Below are positions 8,454 through 16,492 of a stretch of 40,717 nucleotides of DNA, piece by piece (position 1 is the first letter of the stretch; each line of letters starts with the position of its first letter). This stretch comes from an uncultured Desulfovibrionaceae bacterium. Its GTDB lineage: Bacteria > Desulfobacterota > Desulfovibrionia > Desulfovibrionales > Desulfovibrionaceae. Below the pieces are notes generated by a model. It saw only the letters and a program-made list of their open reading frames with translations. It searched no databases and was not told where the DNA came from. Position numbers and translations under genes: made by a program. The stretch is from positions 1 to 40,717 of the forward strand of contig CASFUJ010000002.1 in the NCBI GenBank assembly GCA_949297645.1, in the 5' to 3' direction.

Positions 8454-9970
8454 AACTGTCCTCTGTCGAGCACACGACAGCTGATGGCCTCCGCAATATG
8501 CGCAAGAGCAAGTTCCGCCGCCCCTTCCAGGTCGGCAATGGTTCTCGCCACGCGCAGAATGCGGGTATAGGCTCTGGCGGACAGGGCCAGAGCGTTGACG
8601 GCATTGCCGAGAAATTCATGCTCCGCGGCTCCGAGCCGGCAGTATTCCTCAAGCATACGACCGGAAAGGTCAGCATTGGTGCGGCATCTCGTGCCTTTGT
8701 AGCGGGCGTTCTGAATCTCCCGCGCACGGATCACTCTTTCACGCACCTGTGCGGAACTGTCTCCGGAGTGTCTTGACCGAATGTCCTCATAGGATACGGC
8801 GGGCACTTCCACATGCATGTCTATGCGGTCCAGCAGCGGACCGGAAAGTCTGGCCCGGTAGCGGGCTTTCGCCTGCGCGGTGCAGGTGCACTCGTGACGC
8901 GCATCGGTACTGTAGCCGCAGGGGCAGGGGTTCATGGCCGCAAGCAGCATGAAGTCGGCAGGATAGGACACGGCGTAGGCGGCGCGGGAGATGAACACGC
9001 ACCCCTGCTCCAGAGGCTGACGCAGCACTTCCAGCGCCTGACGCTGAAACTCGGGAAGCTCGTCGAGAAAAAGCACGCCCCTGTGGGCGAGGCTCACCTC
9101 TCCGGGATGCGGAGGCACGCCGCCGCCGATGATGGAGACGCTGGAATCGCTGTGATGCGGCGTACGGAACGGGCGTTCGGTAATGAGACCGCGCCCGTCC
9201 AGCATACGCGCCACGCTGTAAATTTTGGTCACTTCCAGAGCTTCATCCAGACTGAGAGGGGGCAGTATGCCGCTCATGCGCCGGGCCAGCATGGTCTTGC
9301 CGCTCCCCGGAGGCCCGATGAACAGCAGATTGTGTCCGCCGGCCGCCGCTACTTCCATGGCCCGCTTGGCCTTTTCCTGCCCTTTCACTTCGGAAAGATC
9401 GAACTCCGTCCCCAGCTCCTGCTCAAGGTGCGTCGCCGCCACGGGAACAAGCTCCGTCCTGCCCGCCAGAAAGGCCGCCGCTTCGGCAAGAGTTCGCGGC
9501 GCAAACACGTTCACGCCCTCGGCAACGGCCGCCTCCGCCCCGTTTTCGGGAGCGACGAGCACACCGCGCGCCTTCTGCGCTCTTGCCAGAAGCGCCAGAG
9601 GAAGCGCCCCCGGCACGGGCTTGAGTCTGCCGTCCAGGGAAAGCTCAGAGGCAAAGAACCATCCCTGCAGCGTTTCGGCGGGAAGCGTGCCGGAGGCGGC
9701 CAGAAGTCCGAGCGCCAGCGGCAGATCGTAGGCGGAGCCCTCCTTACGCCTGTCGGCAGGAGCAAGGTTGACGGTAATGCGCCCCGGAGGCAGACGGAAG
9801 CCCGAATTCTGCAGCGCCTTGAGCACGCGTTCCCGGGATTCCCGCACTGCGCCTTCGGCAAGGCCCACCATCACGAAGGAGGGCATGCCCTGCCGGCTGT
9901 AGTCCACCTCCAGATCCACACGGAAGGCGTCCACGCCCTGAATCGCGCCGCAGGCAAGCTGTACCACCAT
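8450..9970 (-). CDS. comM: YifB/ComM-family Mg-chelatase-like AAA+ ATPase
   Basis: 506 residues, the normal length. The N-terminal Lon-protease-like S5 domain fold (VDFRVDLE-type strand, GLAEGAVRESRERV) is followed by an AAA+ module with Walker A GPPGSGKTMLARRM and a Walker B region HRGVLFLDELPEF. A cysteine cluster in AAMNPCPCGY is typical of the family, as is the C-terminal RILRVARTIADLEG. In naturally transformable bacteria ComM is a hexameric branch-migration helicase that widens integration of incoming DNA; in other bacteria its role is uncertain. It starts 7 bp after the lptD stop with GAGG ahead of ATG, and its stop overlaps the lnt start, so it is translationally coupled at both ends. 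Confidence 0.95.
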   Translation of the reverse strand: MVVQLACGAIQGVDAFRVDLEVDYSRQGMPSFVMVGLAEGAVRESRERVLKALQNSGFRLPPGRITVNLAPADRRKEGSAYDLPLALGLLAASGTLPAETLQGWFFASELSLDGRLKPVPGALPLALLARAQKARGVLVAPENGAEAAVAEGVNVFAPRTLAEAAAFLAGRTELVPVAATHLEQELGTEFDLSEVKGQEKAKRAMEVAAAGGHNLLFIGPPGSGKTMLARRMSGILPPLSLDEALEVTKIYSVARMLDGRGLITERPFRTPHHSDSSVSIIGGGVPPHPGEVSLAHRGVLFLDELPEFQRQALEVLRQPLEQGCVFISRAAYAVSYPADFMLLAAMNPCPCGYSTDARHECTCTAQAKARYRARLSGPLLDRIDMHVEVPAVSYEDIRSRHSGDSSAQVRERVIRAREIQNARYKGTRCRTNADLSGRMLEEYCRLGAAEHEFLGNAVNALALSARAYTRILRVARTIADLEGAAELALAHIAEAISCRVLDRGQL

Positions 9971-9977
9971 GGCGGCC

Positions 9978-12326
9978 TCAGAAATTCAGGCCGGGCAGTT
10001 CCAGAATGAGACGGTAGGAAGTATCCCTGGCCTTGCTGTGGATGGAACCCAGAATATGGAAGCACTGATGATAATAACCGATGACGAAACGACGCTCGTA
10101 GTTTCTGCCGGTCTCGATATTGTCCTCCGTACGGTAGTACAAGGATATCTTGTCCATGGGACGGAAGGTGACGGAGTTCACCAGAAGACGCTGCGACGTG
10201 GTAAAGTCCATATCGCTCAGATTGTCGCGCTTCATTTCATCAAGATAGTTGTAGTACTCGTTGCGGGTACTGTACGACACGCTCCACGACCCCCAGCGGG
10301 CATTGGAGAAGGTTGCGCCGGTATCACTGCGGGTCACACCATCGCCGTACATGGACACATAGAGGCGATTCCACAGGCTCAACCAGCTTACCGGCTGGAA
10401 CTCCAGATGGGAATAGGTGTCCATCACAGGCTTGCGGCTGTAGATATCGCGATATTTGGTACGCCCGGCCTCGTCGATATCGTAACCGGTGGCGACTTCC
10501 CAACGCACGGGGTCGAAATAGGACTCGCCGGTCTTGTACGCGCCGCCTGCACCCGACACGGTTTCACGCCGTGCCGTGAGAATGTTGGTGACGGAGAGCT
10601 TCACCCGCTGAGAAGGCTTGATGCGGTCGTCCTCCTCGAATATGGGATTGTCGGACTGGTCCCTGTCGGGCGTCCAGGCATAGGTCAGGCGGGGCTGCAC
10701 ACGATGACGCAGTCCGGTCCAGGCTGTTTTTCCCACATTGTCCGCCGTGGCCTCCAGCCGGTTTTCCGGCATATCCCATATTCTGGAGAACTGGGTGAAG
10801 GCCTCGGCGCTCACATCGGGAATGAAGCGGTCCTTCGTGCCGCCGCCGCGCTCCCAGCGCTCATTGGCCACTGCCGGAACATGATTGCTGTTGTAATAGG
10901 TCTGGCGTACGCCGCCGCTCACCAGCAGGGAGGCCCCGGGCAGATTCACGGGCAGGCTCAGCTCGGGATGGATTTCCGTACGCAGACCGCGCACGCCGCG
11001 GGCACGGTATTCATAGGTGCTCGACACCTCGCCCTGAAGTTCGAGAGGAAGATTTTCCAGGAGACGCCCCTTGAACAGATAGGCGTTCAAGGGAATACGC
11101 TGCACCGTGGTGTCTTCACTGTGGGAAAGGTTGCCGTGCCCGAAGGACGGATCCTGCTCGTAGCGGAAGCCCACGGACACCATGAAGCGGTCCCAGTCCT
11201 TGTACATGAAGCCTTCACTCACGCGGTTCTGGTCCACTTCGGGAAGGTCGCGGCCGAACATGTCATACAGGGCGTCGCGGGTGTGGTTGAAACCGGTGCG
11301 CATGTCGCGGAACTGACGCAGAAAGTTCTGGTCGGAAGCATAGTCGAGGTTGTAACGGTAACGCCAGCCGGAGTCTCCGACAAAGCCGTCGCCCATGCCG
11401 CGCAACCAGTAGCGTTCCTCGTTGGTGTTGACCTTGCCGTCCGTATCGTTGATGGGATCGCCCGTATCCACACGGAAGGTGTGCTTGTCGTACAGCACAT
11501 CAAAGGCAAGCCAGGTCTTGTCCTGGTCTCGGGTGTGGGCGCGGTACTCGATACCGGGCATGAAACCGGCCTTGCTCATGTAGGTACCGTAGAAGGTCAG
11601 GTCACGGCTTTCGTCAATCACCTGAAAATAAGGCTGGGAAAAGAAGGTGCCGTTCAGGCTGCTGTAGCCGAAATCAGGCATGAGCAGACCGGACTGGCGT
11701 GTAGTCTTGGCAGGAAGCACGAGATAGGGAGCGTCCATGAGCGGGACATCGAGAATATTCAGCGTGGTATGCGAGAGCTTCGCATAGCCGTCGATTTCGA
11801 TATCCGCCTGCTCCGCCTCCAGAGACCAGGCCGGGCGGTCGCCGTCGCAGGCCGTGACCTTGGCGTCCTTGAAGCGGTAGCGGTCGCCGAAAAGCTTGTC
11901 CACCTTCTCGCCTGTGACATACATATGCGGTCCGGCGATGAAGATGGAACCGTCCTTGAGCCAGCCGGTATGGGACGTAAGGTCGAACTCCGCCTCCGCA
12001 GCATTCAGCATATCCCGGCCCATGCGGGCTTCTACGCTGCCTTTGACGAATATCCAGTTGGTTGTGGTGTAGTAGCGGGCAAAGTCGGCCTTCATGTAGT
12101 CTTCACCGCGCTGAAGCAGCACGTTGCCCGAGGCCTCCACAATCACGCCGTCGTCCAGACTCACAAGCTTGTCGGCGTTGAGCGTCCACGGCACATCCCC
12201 GCGGGTGTTCAGAGACTTCTGCCCGTCGGAAGCGGCCAGCGCGGAGGAAAAAAAGCAGAACAGCACCGCAAGAGCGGTTGTAAGCACGCGGAACAGGGAA
12301 AAAGAAGGGGCGGCAGAGAAAAACAC
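9978..12326 (-). CDS. lptD: LPS-assembly outer-membrane protein LptD
   Basis: The beta-barrel component of the LPS export machine; it inserts lipopolysaccharide into the outer leaflet together with LptE. A signal peptide (FRVLTTALAVLFCFFSSALA) is followed by an OstA-like domain (GDVPWTLNADKLVSLDDGVIVEASG...). The conserved VTACDGDRPAWSLEA comes next, then DVPLMDAPYLVLPA and a long barrel with aromatic strand ends up to the terminal PGLNF. The frame extends upstream to 12446 (TTG, or ATG at 12437) without a ribosome site. I prefer GTG at 12326, which has GGAA seven bases upstream and puts the signal peptide at the very N-terminus, giving 782 residues. First gene of the lptD-comM-lnt-prfB unit. 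Confidence 0.9.
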   Translation of the reverse strand: MFFSAAPSFSLFRVLTTALAVLFCFFSSALAASDGQKSLNTRGDVPWTLNADKLVSLDDGVIVEASGNVLLQRGEDYMKADFARYYTTTNWIFVKGSVEARMGRDMLNAAEAEFDLTSHTGWLKDGSIFIAGPHMYVTGEKVDKLFGDRYRFKDAKVTACDGDRPAWSLEAEQADIEIDGYAKLSHTTLNILDVPLMDAPYLVLPAKTTRQSGLLMPDFGYSSLNGTFFSQPYFQVIDESRDLTFYGTYMSKAGFMPGIEYRAHTRDQDKTWLAFDVLYDKHTFRVDTGDPINDTDGKVNTNEERYWLRGMGDGFVGDSGWRYRYNLDYASDQNFLRQFRDMRTGFNHTRDALYDMFGRDLPEVDQNRVSEGFMYKDWDRFMVSVGFRYEQDPSFGHGNLSHSEDTTVQRIPLNAYLFKGRLLENLPLELQGEVSSTYEYRARGVRGLRTEIHPELSLPVNLPGASLLVSGGVRQTYYNSNHVPAVANERWERGGGTKDRFIPDVSAEAFTQFSRIWDMPENRLEATADNVGKTAWTGLRHRVQPRLTYAWTPDRDQSDNPIFEEDDRIKPSQRVKLSVTNILTARRETVSGAGGAYKTGESYFDPVRWEVATGYDIDEAGRTKYRDIYSRKPVMDTYSHLEFQPVSWLSLWNRLYVSMYGDGVTRSDTGATFSNARWGSWSVSYSTRNEYYNYLDEMKRDNLSDMDFTTSQRLLVNSVTFRPMDKISLYYRTEDNIETGRNYERRFVIGYYHQCFHILGSIHSKARDTSYRLILELPGLNF

Positions 12327-12515
12327 GGCATATTCCGGGTTGCAAGACAGGGGAAGAGGCGGTAGAGGCAGAAACGGAACACAAAAAACACCGCCGGCGC
12401 GCCGACCGGAAGTACCGACCGGAACCGGATGTTCCATAACATACAAATCGCGCGAAAAAAAGCCCCCGCACAGGGCTTAACGCCGAACGCCTTCTTGAGA
12501 AACGGGAGCCTCGCC

Positions 12516-13634
12516 ATGACGCAGCCTTCATGTCATGTTCATATCAACTGGGATAATTTCCGCCATAATATCAGTCTGCTGATGCAGAAAGGGCATACCC
12601 TGATGCCCGTCATCAAGGCCGACGCCTACGGACATGGCGTGCTGAAGGCAGCCGCTGAACTGGAAAAAGCCGGTATCCGGTGGGCCGCCGCGGGCACGCT
12701 GGAGGAAGCCGCCGCCGTGAGGGACACGGGCTTTTCGGGGCATATCGTCTCCCTGCTCTCGCCCGTTCCCGATCGCAGCGACGTCGCTCTCGCCCTGCAA
12801 AAACGACTGGTGCCGCTCATCCACAACAGGGAAGGCCTGCGCGCCGTGAAGGCGGCCGTGGACAAGCTCTGCCCCGCACGGCCTCTGGACATAGCCGTGA
12901 AAGTGGACACCGGCATGGCCCGCCTCGGCTTTCCGCTGGAAGACATGGAGGAAGTGGCCGCTTTTCTCGCCGCCTCTCCGGCTCTCAATCCTCTTGTGCA
13001 GGTTTCCCACTTTTCCGTAGCCGACGAGCCGGAAGAGGACGACTACACCGTCCGTCAGCGCGACATCTTTTCCCGCGCCGCGGCCATCATGCATCGGCGC
13101 TTTCCTGCCATGCGCTGTTCCCTCGGCAATACCGCCGGTCTGGCAGGAAAACACTCCGACCCGGACGATATCTGCCGCCCCGGTCTCGCCCTGTACGGCT
13201 ACAATCCTCTCTACGGCACTTCAAAGGAGAAGGAGTGCGCGGGTCTTCTGCCGGTGATGGACGTTTCCGCCCCCCTCGTCAGCGTGCATCCTCTCCATGC
13301 AGGGGAAAGTCTGGGCTACGGGCGCACCTATGCGGCGGACTCGGAACGCCTCGTGGGCTGGGTGGCCATCGGCTACGCCGACGGGTACCGGCGCAATCCC
13401 TCGCCCGGAACCTGCATGTGCGTAAACGGTGTGCGCGTGCCCGTCATCGGCCGTGTGGCCATGCAGATGACCTGCGTGGACCTCACCGACCTTCCCGTTC
13501 CGCCCGTTCCCGGCGACACGGTGTATGTGATGGGAGGTCCGGGCGACGCCGTTTCCGCTCAGGATCTTGCCGCGTGGTGGGGCACCATACCCTATGAAGT
13601 GACCTGTCTCTTGGGCAGAAACAGACTCGACTGA
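12516..13634 (+). CDS. alr: Alanine racemase
   Basis: A PLP-dependent enzyme that interconverts L- and D-alanine for peptidoglycan. At 372 residues it has normal length. The PLP lysine is in MPVIKADAYGHG near the N-terminus, followed by VKVDTGMARLGF, CSLGNTAGL, RPGLALYGYNP and the catalytic-tyrosine motif LGYGRTY; IGRVAMQMTCVDLTD lies near the C-terminus. The frame is open upstream to 12429, but ATG at 12516 has GGGAG nine bases before it and gives the usual N-terminus (MTQPSCHVHINWDNFRHN). It is divergent from lptD, is the only gene on this strand here, and ends with a clear terminator. Confidence 0.96.
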   Translation: MTQPSCHVHINWDNFRHNISLLMQKGHTLMPVIKADAYGHGVLKAAAELEKAGIRWAAAGTLEEAAAVRDTGFSGHIVSLLSPVPDRSDVALALQKRLVPLIHNREGLRAVKAAVDKLCPARPLDIAVKVDTGMARLGFPLEDMEEVAAFLAASPALNPLVQVSHFSVADEPEEDDYTVRQRDIFSRAAAIMHRRFPAMRCSLGNTAGLAGKHSDPDDICRPGLALYGYNPLYGTSKEKECAGLLPVMDVSAPLVSVHPLHAGESLGYGRTYAADSERLVGWVAIGYADGYRRNPSPGTCMCVNGVRVPVIGRVAMQMTCVDLTDLPVPPVPGDTVYVMGGPGDAVSAQDLAAWWGTIPYEVTCLLGRNRLD

Positions 13635-13661
13635 CCCGCTCTGCGGCGCAGTTCTTCCGAA

Positions 13662-13687
13662 GGAGCGTCCCACGACGCTCCTTTTTT
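13662..13687 (+). terminator. Terminator of alr
   Basis: Perfect 8 bp stem GGAGCGTC / GACGCTCC with CCAC loop, followed by six T residues, 27 bp after the alr stop. Confidence 0.9.
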
Positions 13688-13917
13688 CTCCCCTCAGCCC
13701 CCGGCCGCCTTCGCTTCCGACGCTCCCCTGCTCAGGCAGAGAGAACACGGCTGCTTTGCAAGCCGTCCGCGGCCCCGGGCAGCTCCCATGCCCAGACAAA
13801 GAGGACGCTCCGACGGCCGCGCCGTTCCCCTTTGCTTACCGCGCTCAGATGTGTCCGGCAAAGGGACAGAGTTCGGACGACGACAGCGGAGCATGTTCGC
13901 CATCAGGTACGCGGATA
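13688..13917. other. Spacer between two convergent terminators
   Basis: GC-rich, about 230 bp, with no frame bearing a recognisable motif and no RNA structure I could identify. Confidence 0.4.
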
Positions 13918-13945
13918 CGAAAAAGGGGCCTTGCGGCCCCTTTTT
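13918..13945 (-). terminator. Terminator of the pyrKD unit
   Basis: Stem AAAAGGGGCC / GGCCCCTTTT with TTGC loop, immediately after the pyrD stop. Symmetrical A and T runs mean it could work in both directions. Confidence 0.88.
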
Positions 13946-14863
13946 CTATACCTCGAGCGAACCTCGGAACTGGTTCAAGTCATTGATACCGAGCTCCTCG
14001 CACAGCACGGGAAACTCGCGGATGATGCGGAAAATGGTACCCGGGTCGCTGAAGTTCGCCGTACCCACGGCCACGGCATGCGCACCGACCAGCAGGAATT
14101 CCAGCACGTCGCGCGCCGTGCGTACCCCGCCCACACCGATGATGGGCACCTGCACCACTCTGGCAATCTGCCACACGCAGCGCAAGGCCATGGGTTTGAC
14201 GGCCGGGCCGGACAAACCTCCGATGACGCTGCCGAGCATGGGGCGACGCGTCATGATGTCCACGGCCATGCCCTGTACCGTACCGATACAGGATATGATG
14301 TCGGCCCCCGCGGCCTCCACGGCACGCGCCACTTCCACGATATCCATGATGTGCGGGGAAAGCTTGGCGATGACGGGTTTATTGCCCGCAGCACGCTTCA
14401 CGGCGTTGACCGCACGCGCTGCCGTCACCGGATTCTGACAGAAGCGCTGTCCGCCTCTGTGGTCGTTGCGGCAGGAAAGATTGACCTCCAGAGCAGCCAC
14501 GCCCTTCTCCGCCGCAAGGATGGACGAAAGTTCGGAAAACTCATCTACGTTGGACGCGTTCAGATTGGGAATGACGGGCACCTCCTGCCAGGGAAGCGCG
14601 GGCAGCACGACGCTGACGAAGTGCTCGGCGCCGTCATTCTGCGTACCTACGGCGTTCAGCATGCCCGAAGGCGTTTCCGCCACACGGGGCATGGGCGCCC
14701 CCGCGCAGGGACGCAGGGTCAGGCCGTTGGTGATGATGCCTCCAAGCTGCGTGATGTCCCCGTACGGACGGTATTCAAGCCCGCTGCCGAAGGTGCCGGA
14801 GGCGCTGAGCACGGGATTTTTCAGGTCGAGACGACCTTCTGCAAGAGATACGCGAAAATCCAT
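13946..14863 (-). CDS. pyrD: Dihydroorotate dehydrogenase, class 1B-like catalytic subunit (divergent active site)
   Basis: A 305-residue TIM-barrel flavoprotein that should oxidise dihydroorotate to orotate in pyrimidine synthesis, passing electrons to PyrK and NAD. Family landmarks: NPVLSASGTFGSG, MPRVAETPSGMLNAVG, ALEVNLSC with the class-1 catalytic Cys, IGGLSGPAVKP and PIIGVGGVRTARDVLEFLL with HAVAVGTANF. Unusual points compared with remembered homologues: the lysine of the usual (V)K(G/A)xT(L)xP stretch is Asn (IITNGLTLRP), SCPN is SCRN, and the later (I)NT motif is SCIGT. The ATG at 14863 overlaps the pyrK stop as TGATG, with AGGAG six bases upstream; the GTG at 14866 is less likely. 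Function as PyrD is very likely from the operon, but the substitutions deserve checking. Confidence 0.9.
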   Translation of the reverse strand: MDFRVSLAEGRLDLKNPVLSASGTFGSGLEYRPYGDITQLGGIITNGLTLRPCAGAPMPRVAETPSGMLNAVGTQNDGAEHFVSVVLPALPWQEVPVIPNLNASNVDEFSELSSILAAEKGVAALEVNLSCRNDHRGGQRFCQNPVTAARAVNAVKRAAGNKPVIAKLSPHIMDIVEVARAVEAAGADIISCIGTVQGMAVDIMTRRPMLGSVIGGLSGPAVKPMALRCVWQIARVVQVPIIGVGGVRTARDVLEFLLVGAHAVAVGTANFSDPGTIFRIIREFPVLCEELGINDLNQFRGSLEV

Positions 14864-15714
14864 CACTCGCTCCTTTCTTCCGGCATGACGGCATGAAGGT
14901 CTATATCAGATGCCCAGAACACGGGACCGCTGGTGCACGTCTGCACAGGAAGCCCCGCCCGGACAGCATCGGGCCAGTGTTTCGAGGTGATTGTCGTACA
15001 GCCGAGACAAGCGCCCGTACCGCAGGCCATGCGCTCTTCCAGAGAAAGCTGCGTAGGCAGATCGAGCTCAAGCGCCCTCTCCCATACGCGCTTCAGAAAC
15101 GGCATGGGACCGCAGGCCAGACACATGCCGCCATGTTCCTTGTATTCCATCATCTTGTCGCGAACGAGTCTGTGGAACTGTTCCAGCTCCTCCGGCGTGC
15201 GGTCGCGCAGATTTTCCATTTCCATGCGGGCCGCCATGGCATCGGTAGGATAGTTGTTGCTCGGCAGCGCATGCCCGAACAGCATGAACAGACTCGCCGG
15301 AACCGGATGCACATCGGCGTAACCGGCAAAGGGAGCAATGCCCACGCCCCGGGCCAGAAGAAGCGTCGGCGTATCGGGGCGCATGTCGAAACTGGTGCCG
15401 AGAGGCCCCCAGACCACCACTCTGTCCCCGCTTTTCAGACGGGAAAGCCGATCCGTTCCGGGGCCGACCACGCGGAAAAACAAGACAAGGCTCTGAGACG
15501 TCACCCGGCAGATGGAGAGCGGGCGCGCCCATGTCGATCCCTCACTGTCCTGCAAGGGGCGCAGCATGATGAACTGGCCGGGGCGCCAGCTTTTCCAGGC
15601 CGGGCGTTCCAGCGTAAGCGCGTAAAAACGGTAAACGCCCGCAGGACCGGCCACGGGCTGGCCGAAGGGGACGTTGTCCGTTACCGTCAGTTCTGTGCGA
15701 ACAGGAGAAATCAT
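14863..15714 (-). CDS. pyrK: Dihydroorotate dehydrogenase electron-transfer subunit PyrK
   Basis: A 283-residue ferredoxin-reductase-like protein carrying FAD and a [2Fe-2S] cluster, which passes electrons from PyrD to NAD+. The FAD-binding stretch WARPLSICRV is followed by the NAD-domain start LLLARGVGIAPFAGY (the glycine-rich loop usually starts GG) and CLACGPMPFLKRV. The C-terminal cluster ligands are in ERMACGTGACLGCTT and QTCTSGPVF, matching the CX4CX2CXnC pattern of PyrK. The ATG at 15714 has GGAGG five bases upstream. It overlaps pyrD and must be co-translated with it. Confidence 0.94.
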   Translation of the reverse strand: MISPVRTELTVTDNVPFGQPVAGPAGVYRFYALTLERPAWKSWRPGQFIMLRPLQDSEGSTWARPLSICRVTSQSLVLFFRVVGPGTDRLSRLKSGDRVVVWGPLGTSFDMRPDTPTLLLARGVGIAPFAGYADVHPVPASLFMLFGHALPSNNYPTDAMAARMEMENLRDRTPEELEQFHRLVRDKMMEYKEHGGMCLACGPMPFLKRVWERALELDLPTQLSLEERMACGTGACLGCTTITSKHWPDAVRAGLPVQTCTSGPVFWASDIDLHAVMPEERSE

Positions 15715-15744
15715 GGAAGCCTCCGCAAGTGTTTCTCTTTGCTC

Positions 15745-15775
15745 TTTATATGTATCCTATCGGATTTCCGGTCAA
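15745..15775 (-). promoter_or_regulatory. Possible promoter of pyrKD
   Basis: On the minus strand TTGACC (15775-15770) and TATAAA (15750-15745) are separated by 19 bp, about 30 bp upstream of the pyrK start. The spacing is long, so this is tentative. Confidence 0.4.
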
Positions 15776-15797
15776 GAGCGTTCTATCCCCGGTATGC

Positions 15798-16367
15798 TTA
15801 CCACACGCCATGCTCGTGCAGAATTTTCAGACCGATACCGATGAGTACCAGCGCTCCGATGATGGAAGCCTTGTTGCCGAGAAGGCTGGAGGAACCGAGC
15901 AGCCGTCCGAGCTTCACCCCCGTTGCCGTGATGGCGGCGCACACCAGACCGATGACGGCGGCGGGCCACCAGACCGCAACGCCTATCATGGCGAAGGAAA
16001 GTCCTACGGCCATGGCGTCGATGCTGGTGGCGACGGCCAGCATGACCAGCTGCAGCCCGCGGGAAGGGTCGCCGGAGGGATGTTCCTCATCCTCCCCGCC
16101 CCATGCCTCGCGCAGCATGTTCAGTCCCACGAGCGCCAGCATGGCAAAGGCTATCCAGTGGTCCCACGCCTCGATGTAGCCGCGCACGGAAAGGCCCAGC
16201 GCCCAGCCGATGACGGGCATGAGAAACTGGAAAAGCCCGAAGTGGAAAGAAAGGCGGAAATAATGCCTCCATGTGACGGCGGGAAGCGTTGCCGAAGCGG
16301 AGACGGACACGGCGAAGGCGTCCATGGCCAGGGCCACGGCGATGGCGAGAACGGCGAAAAAAGACAC
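15798..16367 (-). CDS. mntP: Manganese efflux pump MntP
   Basis: A small inner-membrane exporter of Mn2+. From GTG at 16367 the protein is 189 residues, matching the family length (188 in E. coli), and starts MSFFAVLAIAVALAMDAFAVS. The two repeat motifs with membrane aspartates, ALAMDAFAVSVS and VATSIDAMAVGLSFAMIG, are both present, with six hydrophobic segments. The frame is open to 16421, but the GTG has GGAG six bases upstream while the earlier starts have none. No yybP-ykoY-type Mn riboswitch can fit: only about 60 bp separates the gene from the divergent RNase J promoter. It lies upstream of pyrKD on the same strand, but a promoter-like site lies between them. Confidence 0.92.
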   Translation of the reverse strand: MSFFAVLAIAVALAMDAFAVSVSASATLPAVTWRHYFRLSFHFGLFQFLMPVIGWALGLSVRGYIEAWDHWIAFAMLALVGLNMLREAWGGEDEEHPSGDPSRGLQLVMLAVATSIDAMAVGLSFAMIGVAVWWPAAVIGLVCAAITATGVKLGRLLGSSSLLGNKASIIGALVLIGIGLKILHEHGVW

Positions 16368-16427
16368 GGCATACTCCGGGAAGATTGTTCGGCGCATTAT
16401 ACATAGCCGACACTCCCGCACAAGAGC

Positions 16428-16456
16428 TTGTGCTGGGAAGCCGTCTGGGATAGGAT
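16428..16456 (+). promoter_or_regulatory. Possible promoter of RNase J gene
   Basis: TTGTGC (16428-16433), 17 bp, TAGGAT (16451-16456). If used, transcription begins near 16463, which excludes the ATG at 16460 and supports the start at 16493. Confidence 0.4.
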
Positions 16457-16492
16457 AGAATGTACCCTAAAGAATCAAAGGATTTTCCGAAC

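Noticed and set aside
9969-12365. 798-codon plus-strand frame opposite lptD
   Set aside because: Mirror of the lptD reading frame; lptD has signal peptide, family motifs and operon context, the mirror has none.
16368-16492. Mn-sensing riboswitch upstream of mntP
   Set aside because: The gap to the divergent RNase J promoter is too short and no matching structure is visible.
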